Source: an uncultured Flavobacterium sp.
Lineage (GTDB): Bacteria > Bacteroidota > Bacteroidia > Flavobacteriales > Flavobacteriaceae
DNA: 64,000 nucleotides
Reading direction: 5' to 3'
NCBI GenBank assembly: GCA_937773775.1
Contig: CALJVL010000009.1
Coordinates: 62,001-126,000 of the forward strand
Below, piece after piece: positions 47,336 to 56,127 of this stretch. How positions within the stretch are numbered: the first letter of the stretch is position 1; each line of letters begins with the position of its first letter. A model generated the notes under the pieces. The model saw only the letters and a program-made list of their open reading frames with translations. It ran no database searches and was not told where the DNA came from. The position numbers and the translations under genes are program-made.

Positions 47336-47983
47336 CTTTTTATAGTAATCATTCAGTACTGATTTTCTTCCTATGGTATTGGTGATAATATCTTTTTCTA
47401 AATTCCAAGCCCGTGCAGGTGAATACTCCCTTCCGTACCAGATAATTTGTAAGTGCAAATCATTCCAGATTGCTTCTGGAAAAATACGTTTAGCATCTTT
47501 TTCAGTTTGTACGACATTTTTTCCATTGGTCAGATTCCATCGATACATCAATCGGTGAATATGGGTGTCCACAGGAAAAGCGGGAACGCCAAAAGCTTGT
47601 GACATGACCACGCTTGCTGTTTTATGACCCACAGCCGGCAGTTCTTCCAAGTATTCAAAACTTTGTGGGACTTCGCCTCCATGCTTGTCTATTAATATAT
47701 GGGAAAGCCCGTGTATTCCTTTTGACTTCATTGGCGATAAACCACAAGGGCGTATAATTTCTTTTATTTCCTCCACAGACATTTTTATCATATCGTATGG
47801 GTTGTCGGCTTTTGCAAAAAGTAAAGGCGTGATTTTGTTGACTCTAACATCCGTACATTGCGCCGAAAGTAAAACAGCAATCAATAAAGTATAGGGATCT
47901 TTATGGTCTAAAGGAATTGGGATCGTAGGATATAGTTCTTTTAACGTATTTATAACAAATGTTACCCGTTCTTGCTTGGTCAT
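47333..47983 (-). CDS. nth: Endonuclease III (DNA glycosylase/AP lyase)
   Basis: 216 residues. LIAVLLSAQCTDVRVNK, the helix-hairpin-helix ELPAVGHKTASVVM with the catalytic lysine, and PVDTHIHR with the catalytic aspartate identify endonuclease III, which removes oxidised pyrimidines and cuts the abasic site. The C-terminal cysteine cluster that holds the [4Fe-4S] centre in E. coli Nth is missing; only two cysteines remain and both lie in the N-terminal half (SAQC and IRPC). This seems to be common in Flavobacteriia. The stop codon sits inside the 38-bp palindrome. Confidence 0.92.
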   Translation of the reverse strand: MTKQERVTFVINTLKELYPTIPIPLDHKDPYTLLIAVLLSAQCTDVRVNKITPLLFAKADNPYDMIKMSVEEIKEIIRPCGLSPMKSKGIHGLSHILIDKHGGEVPQSFEYLEELPAVGHKTASVVMSQAFGVPAFPVDTHIHRLMYRWNLTNGKNVVQTEKDAKRIFPEAIWNDLHLQIIWYGREYSPARAWNLEKDIITNTIGRKSVLNDYYKK

Positions 47984-48198
47984 TTTAGTAATTTTATATC
48001 TTGTAAAAATAGAATAAATTTCAGGATGTGCCTAATCCAGCTTTCCGTTACAACTCCTCACCCAGTTAGCACAATTTTTAAGTGTTAGCAAGAGCTTCCT
48101 TTGGTCGCTTTGCAAACATATAAAATTGAAACTAACTGTATTCCGGGGTTTTCACGACAATCTGGGGCATACCGCAACTAACACATAAACCTAAAATC

Positions 48199-48651
48199 AT
48201 GACAACATTAAAAAAAGGTGATAAAGCACCAAGTTTTTCAGGCCTAGATCAAGAAGGTAAAGAGCATAAATTAGAGGATTACAAAGGAAAAAAACTGGTG
48301 GTTTTCTTTTATCCAAAAGCAAGTACACCCGGATGCACTGCCGAAGCCTGTGATCTGAGAGATAATTTTGAGCGCTTTCAGGAGAACAACTATGAATTGC
48401 TAGGTGTTAGTGCCGATGCAGCTGCAAAGCAGGCTAAATTCAAAGAAAAACACGATTTCCCTTTTCCGTTATTGGCGGATGAGGATAAATCAGTAATTGA
48501 AGCTTTTGGGGTTTGGGGACCTAAAAAATTCATGGGAAAAGAATACGATGGTATTCATAGAACCACTTTTATAATTGATGAAAACGGAATTATAGATGAG
48601 GTTATCGAAAAAGTAAAGACTAAAGCACATGCTGATCAGATACTGAAATAA
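48199..48651 (+). CDS. bcp: Thioredoxin-dependent thiol peroxidase (BCP/PrxQ)
   Basis: 150 residues. KASTPGCTAEACDLRD carries the peroxidatic cysteine and the resolving cysteine five residues later, the PrxQ/BCP pattern. The remaining fold (LLGVSADAAAKQAKFKEKHD, FPFPLLADEDK, GIHRTTFIIDE) is a full thioredoxin-like peroxiredoxin. It reduces peroxides using thioredoxin. It is divergent from nth with 215 bases between starts, and is probably monocistronic. Confidence 0.95.
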   Translation: MTTLKKGDKAPSFSGLDQEGKEHKLEDYKGKKLVVFFYPKASTPGCTAEACDLRDNFERFQENNYELLGVSADAAAKQAKFKEKHDFPFPLLADEDKSVIEAFGVWGPKKFMGKEYDGIHRTTFIIDENGIIDEVIEKVKTKAHADQILK

Positions 48652-48727
48652 ATGATCAGTAATTCAGTTTCTGGCATTCAGTAGCTATTCTCTCTGATTT
48701 AGCTTAGAAAGACCAAGTTCATAAAAA

Positions 48728-48769
48728 AAGTCCATAATTAAAGTTGTTCAACAGCTTAATGATGGACTT
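48728..48769 (-). terminator. Terminator of the unknown protein gene at 48854-50318
   Basis: A stem of about 15 bp (AAGTCCATAATTAA with TTAATGATGGACTT, one mismatch) is preceded on the plus strand by seven A, which reads as a T7 tail on the minus strand. It lies 85 bases after the stop of the minus-strand gene. Confidence 0.75.
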
Positions 48770-48853
48770 GATATTTTATATTATTTTGCCAATTTCAAAT
48801 TTCTATTAGCTATCGTTGCAGCAAATGAAGATTAAACAGACTATTCAGCGCTT

Positions 48854-50318
48854 TTATTTAACAGTTCCTTGTAAACGGTTATTGGGCTCATATCCAAAAA
48901 GATGATACTCTTTTATGATTTCAGCAATACCAGAGGGAAGCATAGGCTCCCAGTCAGGTATTCCATCACTAATCATTTTCAGTACTTCACGGGAGAAAAC
49001 TTCAAGAATTTCTGGATCGTAATCACCTATATCAACAACTTTTCCGTTGAACTTAAAGAATTTGTATAACTCTTTCATTCTAGGATGAACTTTTAAATTT
49101 TCGGAAGTGGTAATGTCTCCATTTTCGTCTAGCATTGGATATAAAAATACTTTCATATCGCGGAAAAATAGTTTTCCAAATGCTTCAAGTATTCCTCCAC
49201 TTAGATGGCGGTAGTATTTTTCATCAAAAATATCAACTAGATTGTTCACCCCCCATAGCCAGTCCCATTCTAGCTTTGGTATAATTGGCAAAATATTCAA
49301 CTACCTTGTAATACTCTTGAAAATTTGAAATCATTACGGTTTGTCCCAAAGAACAAAGTAATTCTGCTCGGTCCATGAAATCACGTTCGTCGATTTCTCC
49401 ATCTGAACGTAAATTAGATAAGGTAATTTCAAATATGACTAAAGTGTTATCTTTTTCGACTTTGTTTTCTTGAAGGAACATTTTCAATGATTTCTCATAC
49501 ATGTCCATATTAACTTTTGTAACAGGCCTAAAGCTTCCTCTTAAGGCTAAGATGTTCTTTTTGTACAAAATAGCTGCCGGTAGAATATTCATCCCATTAG
49601 GATCAAACATTACGGCATCTGTCATTCCGTTTTTTACTAATTGTAAACTCATCAAACGATTGTCTACATCTGCAAAACGCGGACCTGAAAAATTAATAGT
49701 ATCTATTTCCAGTTGATCTTTGTCTAAATGATCGTATAAATAACGCAACAATCGCTTTGGGTCATTGTATTTATAATAAGCACCATAAATTAAGTTTACA
49801 CCTAGAATTCCAAGAGTTTCCTGTTGCAATCTAGCATCAGTCTCTTTAAAACGAATATGAAGAATGATATCATTATAATCTTCGTCGGGTTCAATTTGAT
49901 ATCGAATTCCAACCCAACCGTGTCCTTTAAATTGTTTGGCAAAATCAATGGTAGCGACAGTGTTAGCATAGCTAAAAAACATTTTATTAGGGTGTTTTTC
50001 CTTGCTCAATCGCTCTTCAATCAAATGGCCTTCTAAATTCAACATTTTTTTAAGGCGGCCTTCTGTTACGTAACGTCCATCTGCTTCAATACCGTATATA
50101 GCATCACTAAAATCTTTGTCATAAGCTGACATGGCTTTTGCAATAGTTCCTGAAGAACCTCCTGACCTAAAAAAATGTCGTACTGTTTCTTGTCCAGCTC
50201 CAATTTCAGCGAAAGTACCGTATATATTTTCATTCAAATTGATACGAAGTGCCTTGTCTTTGATTGAAGGTATTTGCGCGATGACCTTGTCACCTTTTAG
50301 TTTTATTTCAGTATCCAT
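48854..50318 (-). pseudogene. Conserved Bacteroidota protein of unknown function, frameshifted
   Basis: The ATG at 50318 opens a soluble protein (MDTEIKLKGDKVIAQIP, FAEIGAGQETVRHFFRSGG, FDPNGMNILPAAILYKKN, FEITLSNLRSDGEIDERD) that stops at 49233 after GLAMGGEQSS. The next frame continues with NNLVDIFDEKYYRHLSGG and ends at 48854. The break is at C6 (49249-49254 on the plus strand, G6 coding). With five, the join is GLAMGVNNLVDIFDE and the product is 487 residues. I recognise the family as widespread in Flavobacteriia, but the database names that I recall for it disagree with each other and I would not trust them. No membrane segment or signal peptide is visible. Confidence 0.85.
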
Positions 50319-50346
50319 TTTTGTTTTAAATAAGGCTAATATATTA

Positions 50347-50354
50347 CAAAGTTA
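50347..50354 (-). promoter_or_regulatory. -7 box of the unknown protein gene
   Basis: TAACTTTG on the minus strand, perfect TAnnTTTG, 29 bases before the ATG at 50318. It is the minus-strand member of a divergent pair with 50389-50396. Confidence 0.5.
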
Positions 50355-50388
50355 ATTAAATAGGGTTCTAATGAAAGAGATTTAATCC

Positions 50389-50396
50389 TATTTTTG
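50389..50396 (+). promoter_or_regulatory. -7 box of the MBL hydrolase gene
   Basis: TATTTTTG, perfect TAnnTTTG, 19 bases before the TTG start at 50415. Confidence 0.5.
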
Positions 50397-50414
50397 TAAA
50401 AAAAACAAACACAA

Positions 50415-51179
50415 TTGAAGGTATATTTTTTAGGAACGGGTACATCACAAGGAATTCCAGTCATAGGTAGCGATCATCCGGTATGTAAGAGCACTGATAC
50501 CAGGGATAAAAGATTAAGAGTTTCTGTGTGGATATCATGGGGAGGGTTTTCGTACGTTATCGATTGCGGACCTGATTTTAGGCAGCAGATGCTTACTTCA
50601 AACTGCCAACATGTGGATGCAATACTTTTTACTCATGAACATGCGGATCATACAGCAGGGATTGATGATATTCGTCCCTTTAATTTTAAACAAGGGAAAA
50701 TTCCTTTTTATGCACATCAAAGGGTAATCGATAATCTAAAAAGTAGGTTTGAGTATGTTTTTACGACCGTAAATAAGTATCCGGGCGCTCCTTCTGTACA
50801 AACGGTGGAAGTGATTAACAATGAATCTTTCGAGCTCGGAGATAAGACGGTAATTCCTGTCAATGTTATGCATGGAAACTTGCAGGTTTTTGGTTATAGA
50901 ATTGATGATTTCGCTTATGTAACCGATGCGAAAACAATAACTGAAGATGAAATTTCCAAACTAAAAAACCTGAAAGTCTTAGTTATTAATGCTTTGCGTG
51001 AAGAACAGCATGCGACCCATTTCAATCTAGAGGAGGCATTGGATTTTATAGCCTTGGTCCAGCCAGAAAAAGCCTATCTTACTCATGTTAGTCATATGTT
51101 AGGTTTTCATGAAGAAGTCCAAAAAAGCCTACCTGAAAATGTTTATCTTGCCTATGATAATTTAGAAATCAACTTATAA
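50415..51179 (+). CDS. MBL-fold metal-dependent hydrolase (PhnP-like)
   Basis: 254 residues. YFLGTGTSQGIPVIG at the N terminus, FTHEHADHTAGIDDIRPFN (HxHxDH metal-binding motif), VMHGN, VTDAKTI and a late THVSHMLG supply the metal ligands of the metallo-beta-lactamase fold, in the order seen in PhnP-type cyclic phosphodiesterases. The substrate is unknown. The start is TTG at 50415; a later methionine would remove the first strand and the GTGTS loop. A hypothetical gene follows after 11 bases, probably in the same transcript. Confidence 0.88.
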   Translation: MKVYFLGTGTSQGIPVIGSDHPVCKSTDTRDKRLRVSVWISWGGFSYVIDCGPDFRQQMLTSNCQHVDAILFTHEHADHTAGIDDIRPFNFKQGKIPFYAHQRVIDNLKSRFEYVFTTVNKYPGAPSVQTVEVINNESFELGDKTVIPVNVMHGNLQVFGYRIDDFAYVTDAKTITEDEISKLKNLKVLVINALREEQHATHFNLEEALDFIALVQPEKAYLTHVSHMLGFHEEVQKSLPENVYLAYDNLEINL

Positions 51180-51190
51180 TTATACTTAAA

Positions 51191-51694
51191 ATGAAAAAAT
51201 CGTTATTCCTTTATGTTTTTATTATTCTCGTACTTATGAACATATTTACTTATATGTTTTATAGTAAGCAAGTTGCATTCGAAGAGGGTAGATATGAAAA
51301 AGTAACCAATAAATTAAAAGAGGATGTGAGTTTGCTAACAACTAAGCTCAATGATGCCAACTATTTTTCTTTGGAGAAAAACGAAAATGCCCAAAATTAT
51401 TTTGACGCTACAAGTTCGGAAAAAGCCATTCAATATGAAAAACTGATTCCCTCTGTTACGGAGAAATTATTAGATTTTAATTCAAATGTCAAGGGAAACC
51501 CTTATGTGGGACAGGATAAAATTGGTGAAAATAAATTTATAATCAACAAAGTAAAAATTCTAAATCATCGTTGGATCATTGCTGACTTTAGCGATGGCGA
51601 TATTTGGGGAGAAGTTTTACTTAAATATTTTGTCAACGATGATGAAAGTATTTCATTCGAAGTCAATCAATCATTACTTTATCCAAAACAATAA
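51191..51694 (+). CDS. Hypothetical membrane-anchored protein
   Basis: 167 residues. One N-terminal hydrophobic segment (about 4-23, LFLYVFIILVLMNIFTYMF) is followed by a periplasmic domain that starts with a helical part (KVTNKLKEDVSLLTTKLND) and ends with beta-strands (KFIINKVKILNHRWIIADF, GEVLLKYFV). I do not recognise a named family. It is 11 bases after the MBL hydrolase gene and is followed by a terminator. Confidence 0.65.
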   Translation: MKKSLFLYVFIILVLMNIFTYMFYSKQVAFEEGRYEKVTNKLKEDVSLLTTKLNDANYFSLEKNENAQNYFDATSSEKAIQYEKLIPSVTEKLLDFNSNVKGNPYVGQDKIGENKFIINKVKILNHRWIIADFSDGDIWGEVLLKYFVNDDESISFEVNQSLLYPKQ

Positions 51695-51700
51695 TAAAAG

Positions 51701-51722
51701 AAGGTTCCTCGTTTGGAACCTT
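51701..51722. terminator. Bidirectional terminator
   Basis: AAGGTTCC and GGAACCTT form an 8-bp stem with a six-base loop. A T run follows on the plus strand, and A-rich sequence before gives U residues for the minus strand, so both the 51191 gene and the esterase operon may end here. Confidence 0.75.
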
Positions 51723-51724
51723 TT

Positions 51725-52369
51725 TTATGCTTTTAGCCAATTTTTAAAATCATTAAAAATTTGTGGAGAAATCCCATGACCAATTGGGTATTCTTTATAA
51801 TCAAATGCGATACCCAGTTTGTCCAGGAAAGGTTTCGTTTTTCGAGCCCAGTCTACTGGAATTACTTGGTCAGCTGTTCCGTGTGAAGCAAATATCTTCA
51901 GTTTTGATAAATCATTTTTCAGATAGTCTTTTTCGAAAATGGCATCGCTTACATAGCCGCTAAGGGCAATTACTTTTTGAATCTTTTCGGGATGTGAAAG
52001 TGCAACGGCATAACTCAGGACTGCGCCCTGACTGAAGCCAAGTAATGCAATTTTGTCGGAGTCAATTGGGTAATTCGTTGTCAATTCATCTATGAATCCA
52101 GCGATTAAGTCTCTTGATGACCTTGCCTGTTCATTGTCTGAAAATTTGTTTTCATCGGCATCAAAATTAATAGCGTACCATGCATAACTGCCATATTGCA
52201 AGTCATAGGGAGCCCGTGCTGAAATGATGTAATATTCGTCTGGTAGCTCAGTTGCAAACGAAAATAAATCCTCTTCATTACTGCCGTATCCGTGAAGTAA
52301 AAGTATAAGGGGGTTTTTGTCTAATTTTATTTTTGGTTCTCTAATGAGATAGTTTAGTGATAGTTTCAT
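51725..52369 (-). CDS. Alpha/beta hydrolase, phospholipase/carboxylesterase type
   Basis: 214 residues. LLLHGYGSNEEDL (oxyanion loop), LLGFSQGAVLSYA (nucleophile serine in GFSQG), HGTADQVIPVDWA (catalytic aspartate) and PIGHGISPQ (catalytic histidine) form the triad of the short esterase family related to acyl-protein thioesterases. It would hydrolyse a small ester in the cytoplasm. It is the last gene of a minus-strand run: BatA-like, dihydroorotase-like, DUF4870, esterase, with gaps of 47, 4 and 3 bases. Confidence 0.88.
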   Translation of the reverse strand: MKLSLNYLIREPKIKLDKNPLILLLHGYGSNEEDLFSFATELPDEYYIISARAPYDLQYGSYAWYAINFDADENKFSDNEQARSSRDLIAGFIDELTTNYPIDSDKIALLGFSQGAVLSYAVALSHPEKIQKVIALSGYVSDAIFEKDYLKNDLSKLKIFASHGTADQVIPVDWARKTKPFLDKLGIAFDYKEYPIGHGISPQIFNDFKNWLKA

Positions 52370-52372
52370 TTG

Positions 52373-52699
52373 CTAAGATATTTTTATAAGCCATTTTTGA
52401 AAAAAATTGCCTAATAATGGAACCGGTTTTGTCTCTCCTTTTATGGCGCTGAAAATCCCATAAGACCACAAAACGGAAACAAAAACCCACATCGGTGCTG
52501 AGATCATCAAGCTGTCAAAATTGCTTATAATTAATCCTAATGAAATAAAAGTTAGTGTTAATCCTAATCCTTGGCGGATGTGGAATGAGGCAAAAGCATT
52601 CTTGTCATCTGCATTCATCGACATGGCAATAAATACTCCAATGCCTAAAATATAGCTTGTGATTGCTGCCGTTTTGCCTTTTTCAATAGTGTTATTCAT
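52373..52699 (-). CDS. DUF4870 family membrane protein
   Basis: 108 residues with three hydrophobic segments (about 11-25, 44-60 and 66-83). The pattern KGKTAAITSYILGIGVFIAM, FASFHIRQGLGLTLTF and a final FFQKWL matches DUF4870/TMEM-like small membrane proteins. Function unknown. Tightly spaced with both neighbours (4 and 3 bases), so it is part of the same operon. Confidence 0.85.
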   Translation of the reverse strand: MNNTIEKGKTAAITSYILGIGVFIAMSMNADDKNAFASFHIRQGLGLTLTFISLGLIISNFDSLMISAPMWVFVSVLWSYGIFSAIKGETKPVPLLGNFFQKWLIKIS

Positions 52700-52703
52700 G
52701 TTT

Positions 52704-53958
52704 TTATGCTAAAATTAATTTTCCTTGATTTAAAATTCCATAAACCTGACCTTTTGTTTCCATTCCTAGAAATGCAGAGTTTTTTGATTTGGACCTTATC
52801 GATGATTTAGTAAAAACATTTTTTCCTTGAGGATTGAATAAAGTGATGTTCGCTATTCCACCTTCTTTAATAGCTTGGTTTTTAATTCCGAAAACAGTTT
52901 TGCCAGATGTAAGTTTTTCAATTACTTTTTCCAGAGGCAATACGGTCATCAAAGCGGAATAAGCACTTTCAAGTCCGATAGTTCCATTTTTAGCCATGTC
53001 AAACTCCATTTTTTTGTGTTCAATGTCGATTGGATTATGATCTGACGTAATCATGTCTATAGTGTTGTCCATTATCCCATCCAATAACGCTTTTCGGTCT
53101 ATTTCAGTTCTAAGTGGAGGTGAAACTTTAAATCGGGTATCAAATCCTTCTAGTTTGTCATCCGTCATTACCAGATGATGAACTGCAACGCTGCAGCTCA
53201 CATTCAGGCCTTTTGATTTAGCTTCTTTAATCAATTGAACTGATTTCGAAGTTGAAACTGTAGGAATGTGTAGTTTACCTCCAGTGTACTCTAACAGAAA
53301 TAAATTTCTGGAGATTTGCAGTTCTTCGGCAAGGTTGGGTATACCTTTCAGACCTAGTCGTGTTGAAACAACTCCTTCGTTGACAACCCCATTTCCTTTT
53401 ATTTTTTCATCTTGGGGGAATACAATCACTAATCCATCAAAATCGTGTACGTATTGTAAAGCTATTTTCAGCAAATTTGCATTGGACTGACTTTTGTTAT
53501 AATCTCCAAAACCAATAGCTCCCGCTTTTTTCATATCAAATAATTCCGCCATGTCATTCCCCTCACTAGCTTTTGTCAAGGCTCCTATAGGGTAAAGCTG
53601 TGTCGCACTGCCGTTGGCTTTGTTTTGCACAAAATTAACTTGGGATTGGTTGTCGATAATAGGGAAGGAGTTAGGTTGAAGGGCAATTGCTGTAAAGCCA
53701 CTTTTTGCTGCTACATCTAATCCATTTAATATGGTTTCTCGTTCTTCAAAACCTGGTTCTCCCAGCGAGACGCTGCTGTCAAACCAACCTTGAGACAGAT
53801 GAAGGTTTTCTAAAATTACTTCCTCTGCATTTTCCGTATTAGGAAGAGAGGCTCCAATTTTTTTTATTAAACCATCTACAATTAAAATATCTACTGACTT
53901 GTTGTGAAAAGGACTTGTATAATCGATAATTTTTGCTTCTCGGATGATTAGTTTTCAT
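52704..53958 (-). pseudogene. Dihydroorotase-like amidohydrolase, start region out of frame and HxH motif missing
   Basis: The reading frame continues upstream of the first possible internal start (GTG at 53630) as QPNSFPIIDNQ and back to REAKIIDY, but a TGA then sits over the ATG at 53958: with four T at 53952-53955 (ATGAAAACT on the coding strand) the ATG is out of frame, while with three it reads MKLIIREAKIIDY. The product would be 418 residues. It is related to type I dihydroorotases (TSDHNPID, KNSAFLGMET), but the HxH metal motif after the first domain is replaced by GWFDSSVSLGEPG. It may therefore be a catalytically inactive or altered homologue. It lies in an operon behind the BatA-like gene. 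Confidence 0.8.
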
Positions 53959-54005
53959 ATGCGGATATTATTTTTTTTAATTCTGAACTCCAGAAACGAA
54001 TTCGT

Positions 54006-55934
54006 TTATTTCATGAATCGTATGATTACTGTTTCTATCGACAGAAAGAGCAGTGCAAAGATAACAAACCATTTCCAAATTTGATTGTCCATTCTGTTCG
54101 TTTGCAAAGTATCAAAAAAAGAGGCTATAGAGTCGATTGTTTTATAGCTCACAAGCATTTTTTCAGATGTTTCGGCCAAATCACTTTCGGTTCTACTGTA
54201 ATTAAAACTGATGTTTTCTAATTTTTCATTTTGATTAAATATTTCAAAATTCCCAGCTTGCTCGGGATAATCATTAAAAACTAATTTGACTTTATTGTTC
54301 AAAATCTGTTGTATGGGAATAAATTGTTCCGTTGTGTTTTTCACACTTAGCACCGCATCTTTCGACAATAGCACATACACAAGAAAAGGGTTTGAATTCC
54401 CTATTGTTAAGTTGTTTATGCCATTTTTACGATTGTTTATAGCCATTTTATAAAAAACAGGAACAATTAGTGGTGACTGTTGAAAATTCGAGTTTTCAGT
54501 GTTGATTGGCGCGGCGAATACATACACACTAGAAATAGAATTTGATATGGACGTCAGGAAAGCACTTTGGTCATCGTTAAACAAAGCTGCCGGACCAGAT
54601 TCTGATAGTGTAAATGAGGCATTTGTTTTTGGGTATTGGAAATTTTTGATTTGATTTTCGAATACGGAAGTAAATAAAGGATGGTTGAAATTGATTTTAG
54701 TAATTAGTTTCTCGACTTTATTAAAGCTCTTAAATTGAACCTTTCCAAAATTCGTCAGAAAGGTGTTCATATTTGTGAGCACATTTTTTGCCGAGGGGAT
54801 TATTATCAAATTACCTCCCTTTTGCACAAAGGACTTTAAAGTACTTTGTAGTGCCTGCGGAATTTCATCGAGTTCATTCAATACGACCGCGTCTTGTTTT
54901 TCAATAGCATTGTAATCTAACGAGCTTATTGTTGAATTGAGGAAATTAAATTCGTCATTGGTATAAATTCTACTTAGAAAGTTGCTCTTTTCAGTTTCGC
55001 CGATGCTGATTATATTTGCTTTTTTGATTTCCGAAATGCTAAAATATAAAACATTGTCATAAGGTAAACCCTTGTCTGTTATTGAAACATATCCGTGAAA
55101 GGCTTTTTTTGGGATTGTAAAATTGATACTCTTTTTTTGTGTATCAAAGTCAACGATCGTTTTTGCCACAAGATTACTTTGATTATATATCGCTATTGGC
55201 ACTGGTTTAATACTAGATCCATAAGCGGACAAGTCAACAGTGATTTCATAAAAATTATCTAGTGTTTCATGAATGAAGACGCTATCGACGGCTACATTGT
55301 TTTTTTGTTCTGCTCTTGGTATTATGAAATGTATCAGGTTATTTTTATCACTGTTTTCGATTTTTTTACTGTCAAGGCCAATGGCATCTGTTATGATCAC
55401 GATATCTTTTTTGAACACCGATTTGTGCAATTTTATTTTAGCAATCGCGTAATCTAGCTGAAATGGAATAGCGCTGTATTTTATGTTTTGTAGCGTATTG
55501 CGAATCGATTTTATATCTGTGTTCCAATAATTTTCAGAATTAGTGAGTAGAGAAAAACTTGTGTTTTCCGGAGTGTCTTCTAATAATTCTTGAACAGCCC
55601 TTTTTAGTAATTCTCCTTTTTTTCCTTTCGCCTGCATGCTGAACGAGTTGTCTAAAACAATGTACAATGTATTAGCCGTATTTTTATCATCTTTAGCTCT
55701 AAAGTAGGGTTGTGCAAACGCAAGAATGATACATGCAAGCAATAGCATACGAGTGCTAAGAAGCAGCCATTTTTTTATTTTCGAACTTTTGCGGGTCTGT
55801 ACGGAAAGTGCTTTTAGAAATCGCACATTGGTAAAATATTCTTTTTTGAAACGACGAAATTGAAATAAATGAACCAAAATTGGTACGATCAGTAAAAAGA
55901 GAAAGTATAGAATTTCGGGATGTCTAAAATGCAT
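54006..55934 (-). CDS. BatA-domain/VWA protein, membrane anchored
   Basis: 642 residues. The N terminus LYFLFLLIVPILVHLFQFRR with KEYFTNVRFLKAL is the BatA (aerotolerance regulator) N-terminal domain, followed by a second membrane segment (LLLSTRMLLLACIILAFA). A VWA-like domain starts with LYIVLDNSFSMQAKGKKGEL, with the MIDAS DxSxS. A large extracytoplasmic part (about 190-615) and a C-terminal helix (FVIFALLFLSIETVII) follow. Such proteins sit in the inner membrane and are linked to stress tolerance. It is the first gene of the four-gene operon. Confidence 0.85.
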   Translation of the reverse strand: MHFRHPEILYFLFLLIVPILVHLFQFRRFKKEYFTNVRFLKALSVQTRKSSKIKKWLLLSTRMLLLACIILAFAQPYFRAKDDKNTANTLYIVLDNSFSMQAKGKKGELLKRAVQELLEDTPENTSFSLLTNSENYWNTDIKSIRNTLQNIKYSAIPFQLDYAIAKIKLHKSVFKKDIVIITDAIGLDSKKIENSDKNNLIHFIIPRAEQKNNVAVDSVFIHETLDNFYEITVDLSAYGSSIKPVPIAIYNQSNLVAKTIVDFDTQKKSINFTIPKKAFHGYVSITDKGLPYDNVLYFSISEIKKANIISIGETEKSNFLSRIYTNDEFNFLNSTISSLDYNAIEKQDAVVLNELDEIPQALQSTLKSFVQKGGNLIIIPSAKNVLTNMNTFLTNFGKVQFKSFNKVEKLITKINFNHPLFTSVFENQIKNFQYPKTNASFTLSESGPAALFNDDQSAFLTSISNSISSVYVFAAPINTENSNFQQSPLIVPVFYKMAINNRKNGINNLTIGNSNPFLVYVLLSKDAVLSVKNTTEQFIPIQQILNNKVKLVFNDYPEQAGNFEIFNQNEKLENISFNYSRTESDLAETSEKMLVSYKTIDSIASFFDTLQTNRMDNQIWKWFVIFALLFLSIETVIIRFMK

Positions 55935-56127
55935 TTTAATATTTAGTTTATCAAAAATACAATTTTGTTTACAGTTGTAAGTCGGTATTGTTTGATTTTT
56001 TTATTGCAGCCAATCACTTTTTTTCTTTTTGTAACAAATTAATTTCTAATTCACTTTATATTTTTTAATGAAGAGGAATAGGGTTCTGTATATTGTTTAA
56101 TTTAGCTTTTCAATTAAATTTTGAAAA

